The notes beneath the pieces were generated by a model that did no database searches, was not told the DNA's origin, and worked only from the letters and a program-made list of their open reading frames with translations. A stretch of 64,000 bases of DNA from Armatimonadota bacterium (GTDB taxonomy: Bacteria; Sysuimicrobiota; Sysuimicrobiia; Sysuimicrobiales; Sysuimicrobiaceae), in the NCBI GenBank assembly GCA_025059775.1, contig JANXCW010000003.1, positions 144,284 through 208,283 on the forward strand, written 5' to 3'. Within the stretch, counting starts at the first letter, position 1. Each line of letters begins with the position of its first letter. Below are positions 45,129 to 55,762 of the stretch, piece by piece. A program made the position numbers and the translations under genes.

Positions 45129-46677
45129 TCACATGCGGAACACCCCGGGCTTCATCCCCTCGATGGGCGCGTTCAGCGCCACCGACAGGGCCAGGCCGAG
45201 GGCATCGCGGGTTGCGGTCGGCTCCAGGATCCCATCGTCCCACAGCCGGGCGGTGCTGTAATAAGGACTTCCTTCCCGCTCGTACTTCTCCAGGATGGGA
45301 CGCGCGATGGCCTCCTCCTCCGGAGAGAGGGCCTTGCCTTCCCGCCGGAGCTGCTCCCGCTTCACCGTGGCCAGGACCTCCGCGGCCTGCTCCGGCCCCA
45401 TGACGGTGATGCGGGCGTTGGGCCACATCCACAGAAAGCGCGGCTCATAGGCCCGGCCGCGCATGGCGTAGTTCCCGGCCCCGTAGGATCCTCCGATGAT
45501 CACCGTGAACTTCGGCACCTGGCAGGTGGCCACTGCGTGCACCATCTTGGCTCCCGCTCGGGCGATGCCCGCGGCCTCATACTGCCGGCCCACGATGAAC
45601 CCCGTGATGTTCTGCAAAAACACGAGAGGAATCCGGCGCTGGCCGCACAGCTCGATGAAGTGGGCGCCTTTCTCGGCGCTCTCCACGAACAGCACCCCGT
45701 TGTTCGCTACGATCCCCACCAGGATCCCATGGAGGCGAGCGAAGCCGCACACCAGGGCGATAATCTCCCGGACGTCGTAGGGCTGCCGCAGGTCCCCGGG
45801 GCAGGATCCCGTAGATCTCCTCGGGGTCGTAGTAGGGATCCTCGGGCGGGGCCACGTCCACCTCCGGCGGGGCTTGCGGCGATTCAGGGTAGTCACGATG
45901 GCACGCACGATGCGCAGCGCCTCCCACTCGCTTTCCGCATAGTGCTCCACCACCCCGGAGCGGCGGGCGTGCACGTCCGCGCCGCCTAGCTCTTCCGCGG
46001 TGACGTCCTCTCCGGTGGCGGCCTTGGCCAGCGGCGGACCCGCGAGGAAGATGGTGCCGCTCCCCCGCACGATCACCGCCTCGTCGCTCATGGCAGGGAC
46101 GTAGGCGCCACCCGCGGTGCACATCCCCAGCACCGCCGCGATCTGGGAGATCCCCAGAGCGCTCATGCGGGCCTGGTTGTAGAAGATGCGGCCGAAGTGG
46201 TCCCGATCCGGGAACACCTCCGCCTGCAAGGGCAGATAGACGCCGCCGGAGTCCACCAGGTAGATGCAGGGGAGGCAGTTCTGGAGAGCGATCTCCTGGG
46301 CCCGCAGGTGCTTTTTCACCGTCAGGGGGAAGTACGTGCCGCCCTTGACGGTGGCGTCGTTGGCCACGATCATGCACTCCACCCACCCGGCCGATCCCTG
46401 TGACCAGGCTCGCCCCCGGCGCCTCGTTGTCGTACATCCCCCAGGCCGCCAGGGGCGAGAGTTCGAGGAAAGGGGAGCCGGGATCCAGGAGGTGTTCGAT
46501 GCGCTCTCGGGCGGTGAGCTTGCCGAGCTGCCGCTGTCGGCGCAGGGCCCGCTCTCCTCCCCCTTGGCGGACCCATCGGAGCCGCTCCCGGAGCTCCTCG
46601 ACGAGCCGCAGGTGGTGGGCCCGGTTCTGCCGGAACTCCTCCGTGTCCGTGTGCACCCGGGACGGGATCCGCTCCAT
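45129..46677 (-). pseudogene. Methylcrotonyl-CoA carboxylase carboxyltransferase subunit, three frameshifts
   Basis: ATG 46677 begins [17 protein letters not shown]. The conserved [19 protein letters not shown] lies in one frame up to about 46395. From [20 protein letters not shown] another frame takes over and includes the signature [15 protein letters not shown] and [18 protein letters not shown]. Between about 45890 and 45803 the first frame is needed again ([20 protein letters not shown]), after which the second frame resumes with [12 protein letters not shown] and ends normally ([11 protein letters not shown]). The breaks are single-base G losses or gains (the first could be +1 or -2). 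The intact protein would be LiuB/MccB of leucine degradation. Confidence 0.78.
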
Positions 46678-46759
46678 AGGGCCCCACGGGCAGGATACAC
46701 CAACTCTCCACTCTGCGCAGTTGTCCAAGATCCTCCCGGGGGGATACCATCGAACCGGC
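46678..46759. other. Divergent intergenic gap between carboxyltransferase and acyl-CoA dehydrogenase genes
   Basis: The 82-base gap lies between two outward-reading starts and should hold the promoters of the leucine operon (minus) and of the dehydrogenase-etf operon (plus). I could not identify a convincing promoter pair or operator. Confidence 0.4.
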
Positions 46760-47869
<1,110 letters not shown>

Positions 47870-47873
<4 letters not shown>

Positions 47874-48658
47874 ACGTGGTGGTGTGCATCAAGCAGGTGC
47901 CGGATACCGAACAGCCCATCCGGGTGAGGTCGGATGGGAGCGGCATCGAGGAGCAGGGCATCAACTGGATCCTCAACTACTACGACGAGCACGCGGTGGA
48001 AGAAGCGCTCCGTCTGCGGGAAAGGCATGGGGGGCGTGTGACCGTGGTGTGCGCAGGCCCCGCCCGGGCCACGGAGGCCATCCGCACCGCGCTCGCCATG
48101 GGCGCAGATGAAGGAATCCTCGTGAGCGACCCGCTCCTGGAGGAGGCGGACCACCTGGGCCTGGCGCGGGCCCTGGCACGGACCATCCAGCGCCTCAGCT
48201 GGGACGTGGTGCTGTGCGGCCGGCTTGCCACGGACGATAACGCGGCGGTGGTGGGCCCCGCCCTGGCGGAATTCCTGGGTGTCCCGCAGGCCACCGCCAT
48301 CACCAAGCTGGAGATCACAGACGGCATGGCCCGCGTGGAGCGGGAGGTGGAGGGGGGCGTGGAGGTGCTGGAGGTACAGCTCCCGGCCGTGTTCAGCGTG
48401 GAGCGCACCATCAACGAACCCCGATATCCCACGCTTCCGGGCATCATGCGGGCCAAGCGCCAGGAGATCCGAACCCTAACCCTGGCGGATCTGGGTCTTG
48501 CAGGCTCCGAGGCGGGGGGGGAGGCAGCCCGGGTGCGGTACATGCGCTTTGATCCGCCGCCCCGGCGGGAAGCGGGGGAGGTGATCCGGCCGGAGAGTCC
48601 GGAGGAGGCGGCGGAGCGGATCGCGGCGTTCCTGCGGGACGTGGCGAAGGTGCTGTAG
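47870..48658 (+). CDS. etfB: Electron transfer flavoprotein beta subunit
   Basis: The 262-residue protein starts [19 protein letters not shown] and has the AMP-binding and interface segments of EtfB ([50 protein letters not shown]). ATG 47870 overlaps the dehydrogenase stop, so the two are coupled. Together with etfA it takes electrons from acyl-CoA dehydrogenases. The gene is intact, unlike its upstream neighbour. Confidence 0.95.
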
Positions 48659-48673
48659 ATGGGAGGGAAGGCC

Positions 48674-49663
48674 ATGGAGGAGATCTGGGTCCTTGTGGAT
48701 CACGCCGCGGGACAGCTGCGGCGGATCACCCTGGAGCTACTGGGCAAGGGCCGGGCGCTCGCGGACGCCCGCGGCGGTCGGTTGGTGGCCCTGGTTCTGG
48801 GGCATGGAGTTGAGCATCTCGCCGGGCCGCTTGCAGAACACGGGGCGGATGGAGTTCTCCTGGCCGACCATCCCGCGCTTGCGTCGTACCGGGTGGAGGC
48901 GTATGCCCACGTGATGGGCGAAGCCATCCAGGAGCACCGCCCGTGGGCGGTGCTCGTACCCTCCACCGCGGACGGGCGGGACCTGGCGCCCCGTGTGGCC
49001 GCACGCCTGGGGACGGGGATCGTGACGGACGTGGAGGACCTGTGGGTGGAGGGGGATCGGCTCGTAGCCCGGCGGCCCATGTTCACCCGAAAGGTGGTGG
49101 GAACCGTGGCCTTCGTGGGAGATGGACCGCGGATCGCGGTGGTGCTGCCCAAGGTGTTCCCCCCCGCGGGCCGGCAGCAGGGGAGGACCGCGGAGGTCCG
49201 GCGTCTGGAGGTGGATCCGGAGGCGGTACCCGTGCGAACCCGGATTGTGGAGCGCCGGGAGGTGCGACGGGAGCGGGTTTCGCTCACGGAGGCGGAGATC
49301 GTGGTGAGCGGGGGTCGTGGGCTGCGGGGTCCGGAGAACTTCGCCCTGCTGGAGGAGCTGGCCGCGGAGCTGGGAGCCGCGGTGGGCTCCAGCCGTCCGC
49401 CCGTGGACAGCGGCTGGGTGCCCCACGACTACGAGATCGGGCAGACGGGCAAGACCGTGAGCCCGACCGTGTACATCGCGGTGGGGATCTCCGGCGCTCC
49501 GCAACACCTGGCGGGCATGTCGGGCTCGAAGTACATCATTGCCGTCAACAAGGATCCCAATGCCCCCATCTTCCAGGTGGCGACCCTGGGGGTGGTGGGG
49601 GACCTGTTTGAGATCGTTCCGCGTCTCGTGGCGGCGGTGCGGCGCGCGAAGACGGCTTCGTAA
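48674..49663 (+). CDS. etfA: Electron transfer flavoprotein alpha subunit
   Basis: ATG 48674 has GGGAGGGAAGG just upstream and gives 329 residues. The FAD-binding C-terminal domain is complete: [58 protein letters not shown] and [16 protein letters not shown]. EtfA with EtfB passes electrons from acyl-CoA dehydrogenases to an ETF-quinone oxidoreductase, which is not in this window. ATG 48659 is an alternative start with no good ribosome site. Confidence 0.95.
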   Translation: MEEIWVLVDHAAGQLRRITLELLGKGRALADARGGRLVALVLGHGVEHLAGPLAEHGADGVLLADHPALASYRVEAYAHVMGEAIQEHRPWAVLVPSTADGRDLAPRVAARLGTGIVTDVEDLWVEGDRLVARRPMFTRKVVGTVAFVGDGPRIAVVLPKVFPPAGRQQGRTAEVRRLEVDPEAVPVRTRIVERREVRRERVSLTEAEIVVSGGRGLRGPENFALLEELAAELGAAVGSSRPPVDSGWVPHDYEIGQTGKTVSPTVYIAVGISGAPQHLAGMSGSKYIIAVNKDPNAPIFQVATLGVVGDLFEIVPRLVAAVRRAKTAS

Positions 49664-49703
49664 GCGCCCGAAGACGTCCCTCGGGGCAGAAGGGAGGCAT
49701 ACC

Positions 49704-50687
49704 GTGCGCGCCATCGTCCCCGTGGCAGGGTTCGGCACGCGGCTGCGGCCGCATACCTATACCCTTCCCAAGGCCCTCATCCCCGTGGCCGGCAAACCCA
49801 TCCTGGGCCACATCCTGGATACCCTGCTGGATCTGGGGATCCGGGAGGTGGTGCTGGTGGTGGGGTATCTCGGGGAGAAGATCGAGGCATACGTGCGGGA
49901 GCACTATGCGCTCACCGCCCACTTCGTGCGGCAGGAGCAGCCTCTCGGGAACGGCCACGCCATCTATGTGGCCCGGGAGTTCCTCACGGGCGAACCCGTC
50001 CTCATCCTCCTCGGGGATACCATCCTACGCGGGGATCTGCGCTCCGTGGTGCGGAGCCCCACCTCCCTCATCGGAGTGCGGGAGGTGGCGGATCCTCGGC
50101 GGTTCGGGGTGGTGGAGGTGGATCCGGATGGCCGCGTACGGCGATTCGTGGAAAAACCCCAGCTTCCCCCCTCCAACCTGGCCATCGTGGGCCTCTATTA
50201 CCTCACGAACACGCGCCTGCTGCGCCGCTGCCTGGAGCGGCTGGTGGAGGAGGACCACCGGGTGGCGGGGGAGTACTGGCTTGTGGACGCCCTGCAGTTC
50301 TATGTGGATGCCGGGGAGGTCGTCCGGGTCTATCCCGTGGAGGAGTGGTACGACTGTGGGACCGTGGAGGCGGTGTTGAGCGCCAACCGGGCTCTGCTGG
50401 ACGTTCTGAGCCCACCGCCGCCGAACCTCACGGGGGCTCTGGTGCAACCTCCCGTGGCCATCGCGCCGGGAGCCGTGATCGAGGCCTCCGTAATCGGCCC
50501 CTATGTGTCCGTGGCGGAGGGAGCCCGGATCGTGCGGTCCGTGGTAAGCAACTCCGTCGTGAACCGGAACGCCACCGTGGAGCACGTGGTTCTCGAAGGA
50601 TCCCTCATCGGGGAGCGGGCATACCTCTCGGGCCGCCCCGCTCGGGTGAACCTGGGGGATCAGAGCGAGATCGAGATGGGAGGGTGA
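49704..50687 (+). CDS. Sugar nucleotidyltransferase with C-terminal left-handed beta-helix
   Basis: GTG 49704, preceded by GAAGGGAGG, gives 327 residues starting [20 protein letters not shown]. This is the NTP-transferase signature with [13 protein letters not shown], and [10 protein letters not shown] carries the metal-binding Asp. The C-terminal third has hexapeptide-like strands ([23 protein letters not shown]). The pattern resembles glucose-1-phosphate thymidylyltransferases of the long form and related NDP-sugar pyrophosphorylases. The sugar and nucleotide are not determined. It is the last gene before the urea operon. Confidence 0.87.
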   Translation: MRAIVPVAGFGTRLRPHTYTLPKALIPVAGKPILGHILDTLLDLGIREVVLVVGYLGEKIEAYVREHYALTAHFVRQEQPLGNGHAIYVAREFLTGEPVLILLGDTILRGDLRSVVRSPTSLIGVREVADPRRFGVVEVDPDGRVRRFVEKPQLPPSNLAIVGLYYLTNTRLLRRCLERLVEEDHRVAGEYWLVDALQFYVDAGEVVRVYPVEEWYDCGTVEAVLSANRALLDVLSPPPPNLTGALVQPPVAIAPGAVIEASVIGPYVSVAEGARIVRSVVSNSVVNRNATVEHVVLEGSLIGERAYLSGRPARVNLGDQSEIEMGG

Positions 50688-50710
50688 AGGAACGGCTGGA
50701 CAAAAAGGAC

Positions 50711-50739
50711 TTGACATTCTCGTCCCTTCTTGGTAGTTA
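50711..50739 (+). promoter_or_regulatory. Candidate promoter of the urea operon
   Basis: A perfect minus-35 TTGACA lies at 50711-50716. At 17 bases spacing the expected minus-10 position (50734-50739) reads TAGTTA, a poor match that lies inside the palindrome at 50729-50750. A strong minus-35 with a weak, operator-covered minus-10 suggests regulated transcription. Confidence 0.4.
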
Positions 50740-50750
50740 GCATTACCAAG
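50729..50750. promoter_or_regulatory. Palindromic operator-like site upstream of urtA
   Basis: CTTGGTA (50729-50735) and TACCAAG (50744-50750) are perfect inverted repeats separated by eight bases. The inner part fits GTA-N8-TAC, the consensus of the nitrogen regulator NtcA of cyanobacteria, which controls urea uptake there. This organism is not evidently a cyanobacterium, so a different dimeric regulator is possible. It overlaps the predicted minus-10 region. Confidence 0.5.
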
Positions 50751-50786
50751 CGAGGCTCAACCACGACGTTGGGTCTCCAGTGGCCA

Positions 50787-50816
50787 GGGCGCCGATTCGG
50801 CGCCCTTTTTCTTTTT
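50787..50816 (+). terminator. Intrinsic terminator in the urtA leader
   Basis: The hairpin GGGCGCC (50787-50793), closed further by one G-C pair over an ATT loop, pairs with GGCGCCC (50799-50805). It is followed by TTTTTCTTTTT. It lies only 24 bases before the urtA start, downstream of the only visible promoter. It either ends transcription of the nucleotidyltransferase gene or acts as an attenuator in the urea operon leader. Confidence 0.8.
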
Positions 50817-50840
50817 GAATCTCGGCGAGGAGGTGAATGC

Positions 50841-52034
50841 ATGCGCCCTATCGCACTGGCCATTTTGGGGACCCTGAGCATCCTCTCCGCGTACTCCGGT
50901 GGTCTGGCGGCCGAGTCCGTGGTAAAGGTCGGCGTGCTGCACTCCCTCTCGGGCACCATGGCCATCAGCGAGGTCACGGTCAGGAACGCGACCCTTCTGG
51001 CCGTTGACGAGATCAACGCCGCAGGAGGGGTGTTGGGGCGTCGGATCCAGGCCGTGGTCGAGGACGGTGCCTCGGAGCCCGCCACGTTTGCCCAGAAGGC
51101 CCAGAAGCTGATCCAGCAGGATCGCGTGGTCACCGTGTTCGGAGGCTGGACGTCGGCGAGCCGGAAGGCCATGCTCCCCGTGTTCGAACGGTTCCGACAC
51201 CTCCTGTGGTACCCCGTGCAGTTCGAGGGGAACGAGTGCTCCCCCAACATCATGTATTCGGGCGCGCAGCCCAACCAGCAGCTCCTGCCCGCGCTCGATT
51301 GGGCGTTCCAGAGAGGCTACCGGCGTGTGTTCCTCGTGGGGTCGGACTACGTGTTCCCCCGCACCGCCAACCTGATCCTCAAGAAGCACATCGTCCAGCG
51401 GGGCGGCGTGGTGGCTGGAGAGGAGTACGTCCCCCTCGGGGGAACCGACTTCAGCTCCGTGGTGAACAAGATCCGGGCCTCCCAGGCACAGGTGGTGTTC
51501 AATACCATCAACGGCGACTCCAACGTGGCGTTCTTCAAGCAGATGGCCGCCGCGGGCCTCACTCCGGACAAATTGCCCGTGATGTCCTTCAGCATTGCGG
51601 AACAGGAGGCGAAGGCCATCGGGCCCGGCCTGCTCGCCGGGAGCTACGCGGCCTGGAACTATTTCCAGAGCCTCCCGCTTGCGGCCAACCGACGCTTCGT
51701 GGCCGCCTACCAGGCACGGTACGGACGGGACGCGGCCGTGACGGATCCCATGGTCCACGGGTATGTGGACGTCCTCGTGTGGAAGGCCTCGGTGGAGCGC
51801 GCCAGGAGCTTCGACCCGGACGCGGTGCGAAAGGCGGCTGTTCAACTGCCCTGGCTGGAGACCCCCATGGGGAAGGTCCGCTTCGACCGGAACCAGAGCC
51901 TGTACCAGGTGGCCTACGTGGGGCAGCTGGACCGCACCGGCCAGTTCCGGATCCTGTGGCAGTCCCGGGAGCCCATCAAGCCGGAGCCCTATGACCCCCT
52001 GGTCTTCCCCGGGAAGACCTGTCGGCTCCACTAG
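50841..52034 (+). CDS. urtA: Urea ABC transporter, substrate-binding protein
   Basis: ATG 50841 follows GCGAGGAGGTGAATGC. A signal peptide (residues 1-20, PIALAILGTLSILSAYSGG, with AAESV at the mature start) leads a 397-residue periplasmic-binding protein of the amide/branched-chain type. UrtA features include VGVLHSLSGTMAISE, LLWYPVQFEGNECSPNIMYSGA and NTINGDSNVAFFKQ. There is no lipobox Cys, so it is released to the periplasm. It captures urea for UrtBCDE and is followed by the whole transporter and urease. Confidence 0.94.
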   Translation: MRPIALAILGTLSILSAYSGGLAAESVVKVGVLHSLSGTMAISEVTVRNATLLAVDEINAAGGVLGRRIQAVVEDGASEPATFAQKAQKLIQQDRVVTVFGGWTSASRKAMLPVFERFRHLLWYPVQFEGNECSPNIMYSGAQPNQQLLPALDWAFQRGYRRVFLVGSDYVFPRTANLILKKHIVQRGGVVAGEEYVPLGGTDFSSVVNKIRASQAQVVFNTINGDSNVAFFKQMAAAGLTPDKLPVMSFSIAEQEAKAIGPGLLAGSYAAWNYFQSLPLAANRRFVAAYQARYGRDAAVTDPMVHGYVDVLVWKASVERARSFDPDAVRKAAVQLPWLETPMGKVRFDRNQSLYQVAYVGQLDRTGQFRILWQSREPIKPEPYDPLVFPGKTCRLH

Positions 52035-52046
52035 GGAGGAACGGCG

Positions 52047-52967
52047 ATGCGGGAAGGGGCCCTGGTGCTCGGCCAGCTCTTCAACGGGCTCAGCGTGGGA
52101 TCCATCCTGCTGCTGGCCTCGCTGGGACTAGCACTGACCTTCGGGCTCATGCGGGTCATCAACATGGCCCATGGGGAGCTCCTCATGGTGGGGGGCTACC
52201 TGGCCTACCTCGCGCACCTGTGGGTCCCGGGATCCCTCTCTTTCCTGGTGGCCCTGCCCCTGGGGTTTTTCGGAGCCGCGTTGCTGGGGGTGGTGCTCGA
52301 GTGGACGGTGATCCGGCACCTGTACGGTCGACCCCTGGAGACCCTCCTGGCCACGTGGGGGATCAGCCTTGGCCTCCAGCAGGCGGCTCGGAACCTGTTC
52401 GGGCCCACGGGCGTGGAGGTGACCGCGCCCGCGTGGCTCCAGGGGGCGCTCACCGTGGAGCACGGGGTTCTCAGGGGGATGTCGCTGCCGCACGTGCGCT
52501 TCTTCGTGCTGGCCCTCAGCGTGGTCGTTCTGTGGGGCCTGTGGCAGATGCTGCACAGGACACGGCTCGGGCTCTACGTCCGCGCGGTCAACCAGAACCG
52601 GGAGGTGTGCAGCGCCATCGGTGTACCCACGCCGATGGTGGATCGGACGGTCTTCGCCCTGGGCGCCGGGCTGGCGGGCCTGGCAGGGGCTGCCCTCGCC
52701 CTCATCGCGCCCGTGACCCCTACCGTGGGGCAGAGCTACATCGTGGATGCCTTCCTCGTGGTCATCGTAGGAGGGGTGGGGAGCCTCACGGGCACCGCTC
52801 TAGCCTCCGCGCTGGTTGGGACGATCTCCTCCGCGCTCCAGGTGTTCACCAGCGTGAGCTTTGCCAAGGTGCTGCTCCTCCTGGCCGTCGTTGCCTTCTT
52901 GCAACTCCGCCCCAGAGGTCTGGTTTCGGCGCGTTCCCGTTCGTTGGAGGAGGCGGTGTATGGGTAG
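52047..52967 (+). CDS. urtB: Urea ABC transporter permease UrtB
   Basis: A 306-residue inner-membrane permease of the LivH type with eight or so helices. It has the family motifs GLALTFGLMRVINMAHGELLM near the N-terminus and YIVDAFLVVIVGGVGSLTGT near the C-terminus. It lies 12 bases after urtA and overlaps urtC. The set urtABCDE followed by urease fixes urea as the substrate. Confidence 0.94.
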   Translation: MREGALVLGQLFNGLSVGSILLLASLGLALTFGLMRVINMAHGELLMVGGYLAYLAHLWVPGSLSFLVALPLGFFGAALLGVVLEWTVIRHLYGRPLETLLATWGISLGLQQAARNLFGPTGVEVTAPAWLQGALTVEHGVLRGMSLPHVRFFVLALSVVVLWGLWQMLHRTRLGLYVRAVNQNREVCSAIGVPTPMVDRTVFALGAGLAGLAGAALALIAPVTPTVGQSYIVDAFLVVIVGGVGSLTGTALASALVGTISSALQVFTSVSFAKVLLLLAVVAFLQLRPRGLVSARSRSLEEAVYG

Positions 52968-54003
52968 GTTGACGAAAGTCGTGGTCGCTTGCGCACTGCT
53001 GGCGGCTCCCTGGTTTCTGTCCGGCTACGACCTCGCGCTGCTGGGCCGGTTCCTGGCCCTCGCGCTACCGGCCCTCGGGATCGTCTGGACCTGGGGGTAC
53101 GCCGGGGTGCTGAACCTGGGCCAGGGCGTGTTCTTCGGGCTCGGAGGATATGCGCTCGCCATGCACCTCAAGCTGGCGGCGCTGTCGCCTGGAGAGCTCC
53201 CCGACTTCATGGTATGGAACGGGGTGCCTGCATTGCCCTGGTGGTGGGCACCGTTCCGCTCGCCCGCCTTCAGCCTGCTCGCGGTGCTCTGCCTGCCCAC
53301 GGCCGCTGCGGCCGCGTTGGGAGCGCTCCTATTCCGCAGGCGCGTCACCGGGGTCTATATCTCCCTCATCACACAGGCCCTCGCCCTGGCCTTCTCCACG
53401 CTTTTGATCAGCCAGCAGGGGCTTACCGGAGGGTTCAACGGGCTCACGAACTTCCGCACCTTCCTGGGCCGGGATGTGACGTCTCCCGAGTTCCTCCGGA
53501 TTCTCTACTGGGTGACGGTCCTTGTGGTGCTCGCCGCGGTGGCGGGCACACGCGGGTTGCTCAGGACGGACTTCGGGCGCTTGCTTTTGGCGGTCCGCGA
53601 TGCGGAAAACCGGGTTCGCTTCCTGGGCTACGATCCCACCCCACCCAAGGTGGTCGCCTTTGCTCTCTCCGCCCTTCTGGCCGGGGTGGGGGGCGCCCTC
53701 TTCACGCTCCACCTGGGAGTGATCTCCCCTGCCATGGTGGGGGTCGTACCCTCCATCGAGATGGTGATCTGGGCCGCGGTGGGCGGAAGAACGAACCCTG
53801 TAGGCGCCGTGGCCGCCGCGGTGGCCATCAACCTGGTGAAGGATCGGATCAGCAGCGCGTTCCCGGATGCCTGGTTGTATCTCGCGGGGTTGCTGTTTGT
53901 CGCCACCGTTCTCGTTGGCCCCGTGGCGAGCCGGTGGTGGGGAGGGCTCCGCGCCAGAATGTCTTCTCGACGCGTGGAGGGGGAAGTGGTCTATGTCCCG
54001 TGA
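52960..54003 (+). CDS. urtC: Urea ABC transporter permease UrtC
   Basis: ATG 52960 overlaps the urtB stop and gives 347 residues with about ten helices, the LivM-type partner permease. The segments WTWGYAGVLNLGQGVFFGLGG and GLTGGFNGLTNF are conserved in UrtC. Its 3' end overlaps urtD. Length is normal. Confidence 0.93.
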   Translation: MGRLTKVVVACALLAAPWFLSGYDLALLGRFLALALPALGIVWTWGYAGVLNLGQGVFFGLGGYALAMHLKLAALSPGELPDFMVWNGVPALPWWWAPFRSPAFSLLAVLCLPTAAAAALGALLFRRRVTGVYISLITQALALAFSTLLISQQGLTGGFNGLTNFRTFLGRDVTSPEFLRILYWVTVLVVLAAVAGTRGLLRTDFGRLLLAVRDAENRVRFLGYDPTPPKVVAFALSALLAGVGGALFTLHLGVISPAMVGVVPSIEMVIWAAVGGRTNPVGAVAAAVAINLVKDRISSAFPDAWLYLAGLLFVATVLVGPVASRWWGGLRARMSSRRVEGEVVYVP

Positions 54004-54742
54004 GTTCCTCTCGGTGCAGGGGATCACGGTCCTCTACGAAGGGTTTCGGGCCCTGAACGAGGTCCATCTCCGGTTGCACCCCGGGGAGGTACGCGTGCTG
54101 GTCGGCCCCAACGGGGCAGGAAAATCTACCCTGCTGGACGTCATCGCGGGACGGGTCCGGCCCGCCTCTGGGCGGATCCTCCTGGACGGGAGGGACATCA
54201 CGCGGTGCAGCGAGCGGGAACGGGCGCGGTTGGGGATCCAGCGAAAGTTCCAGACGCCAAGCGTACTGGAAGAGCTCACCGTAGAGGAGAACGTGCGACT
54301 CGCGATACGGGCGGCAGAGGGCTGGACGCGCCTCGTCGCCCGCCCTGCGCCCGAAGTGGGGGGTGTCGTGGAGTCGGTCCTGCGGACCGTCGGACTCGAT
54401 TCCAAACGTCATCTGCGGGCCGGGGCCCTTTCCCACGGCGAGAAGCAGTGGCTTGAGATCGCCATGGTGACCGCTGCGGGGCCTCGCCTCCTCCTGTTGG
54501 ACGAGCCCACCGCGGGCATGACCCGCGGCGAAACCGAGCAGACCGCGGAGCTGGTACGCGCACTCGGGGAGCGCTACACGGTGCTCGTAGTCGAGCACGA
54601 CATGGAATTCGTGGGGATGCTGCGGGCTCCCGTGACCGTCCTGCACATGGGTCAGGTCCTGCGGGAGGGAAGCCTGGAAGAGATCCGGTCGGATCCGGAG
54701 GTCCGTGCCGTCTACCTGGGGAGGGTGGAAGCAAGATGCTGA
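53993..54742 (+). CDS. urtD: Urea ABC transporter ATP-binding protein UrtD
   Basis: ATG 53993 lies inside the end of urtC. The 249-residue ATPase has Walker A VGPNGAGKST, Q-loop RKFQTPSVLEELTVEEN and a signature LSHGEKQWLEIAM in place of LSGGQ, usual for UrtD. Walker B is LLLLDEPTAGMT, with the switch His in VVEHDMEFV. It is the LivG-type partner of UrtE and overlaps its start. Confidence 0.94.
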   Translation: MSREFLSVQGITVLYEGFRALNEVHLRLHPGEVRVLVGPNGAGKSTLLDVIAGRVRPASGRILLDGRDITRCSERERARLGIQRKFQTPSVLEELTVEENVRLAIRAAEGWTRLVARPAPEVGGVVESVLRTVGLDSKRHLRAGALSHGEKQWLEIAMVTAAGPRLLLLDEPTAGMTRGETEQTAELVRALGERYTVLVVEHDMEFVGMLRAPVTVLHMGQVLREGSLEEIRSDPEVRAVYLGRVEARC

Positions 54743-55434
54743 GAGTGGTCGGGGTGTCGGCCGCGTACGGGGAGAGCCCCGTCCTGTGGGACGTACACCT
54801 CGAGGTGGGGCGGGGGGAGGCGGTGTGCCTCCTCGGCCGGAACGGAGTCGGCAAAACGACCCTGCTGCGCGCGATCGTGGGGCTGCACCCAGTCCGACGG
54901 GGCGCCATCTGGCTTGATGAAGAGGAAGTTTCCCTCCTGCCGCCCTACCAGCGCGCGCGCCGTGGGTTGGCATACGTGCCGCAGGGGAGGGGCATCCTCC
55001 CGCACCTCACGGTGGAGGAGAACCTGCGGGTGGCCGCGGCCGCCTGCGCGGGCGGAGAAGCGGAGGCCCGTCTGGAGGAAGCCGCGGACCGTTTCCCGGT
55101 CCTGCGGCACCTGTGGCGACGAAAGGGCGGGCTCCTCTCGGGTGGCGAGCAGCAGCTCCTGGCCATCGCCCGGGCCCTCGTGATGCGGCCTCGATTCCTG
55201 CTGTTGGACGAACCCACGGAGGGCATCCAGCCATCCCTGGTCGACGAGATCGGCGAAATCCTCCGGCGGATCCGGGAGCGGGAGGGGATCGGGCTCCTGC
55301 TCGTGGAGCAGTACCTGGAGTTTGCGTGGTCGCTCACGGACCGGTTCTACGTGCTGCAGAAAGGTCGCGTGGTAAGGGAAGGGATCACCCACCGGACCGC
55401 TCCGGGGGAGGTGGCGCACCTGCTCAGCATGTAG
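54736..55434 (+). CDS. urtE: Urea ABC transporter ATP-binding protein UrtE
   Basis: The 232-residue LivF-type ATPase has Walker [13 protein letters not shown], signature [15 protein letters not shown], Walker [15 protein letters not shown] and the typical [18 protein letters not shown] segment. It overlaps urtD and is followed 14 bases later by ureA, so uptake and hydrolysis genes share a transcript. Confidence 0.95.
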   Translation: MLRVVGVSAAYGESPVLWDVHLEVGRGEAVCLLGRNGVGKTTLLRAIVGLHPVRRGAIWLDEEEVSLLPPYQRARRGLAYVPQGRGILPHLTVEENLRVAAAACAGGEAEARLEEAADRFPVLRHLWRRKGGLLSGGEQQLLAIARALVMRPRFLLLDEPTEGIQPSLVDEIGEILRRIREREGIGLLLVEQYLEFAWSLTDRFYVLQKGRVVREGITHRTAPGEVAHLLSM

Positions 55435-55448
55435 GGAGGAGGAAGCGG

Positions 55449-55751
55449 ATGCGACTCACGGAGCGGGAGATCGACAAGCTCCTCATCTTCGTGGCGGCGG
55501 AGGTGGCCCGGCGCCGCCGGGCCCGCGGCCTCAAGCTGAACTACCCGGAGGCTGTGGCGCTCATCACCGCGGAGGTCCTGGAGGGAATCCGAGATGGAAG
55601 GAGCGTTCCGGAGCTCATGCAGCTCGGACGCAAGGTCCTCACGCGGGAGGACGTCCTAGAGGGGGTGCCCGAGATGATCCGGGAGATCCAGGTAGAGGGG
55701 ACATTTCCCGACGGTACCAAACTCGTGACCATTCACGATCCGATCCCTTAA
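55449..55751 (+). CDS. ureA: Urease gamma subunit
   Basis: The 100-residue gamma subunit starts [20 protein letters not shown] and includes [21 protein letters not shown] and the C-terminal [16 protein letters not shown], all standard. ATG 55449 follows GTAGGGAGGAGGAAGCGG, a strong ribosome site. Gamma, beta and alpha are separate genes here, with ureJ inserted between gamma and beta. Confidence 0.96.
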   Translation: MRLTEREIDKLLIFVAAEVARRRRARGLKLNYPEAVALITAEVLEGIRDGRSVPELMQLGRKVLTREDVLEGVPEMIREIQVEGTFPDGTKLVTIHDPIP

Positions 55752-55762
55752 GGAGGTGTTCC

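Noticed and set aside
50751-50786. Possible guanidine or other riboswitch in the urtA leader
   Set aside because: An ACGA sequence lies in a small hairpin (CAAC-GTTG), but only one hairpin is present and its closing pair is mismatched, so a guanidine-II switch is not supported; no other known class was recognised.
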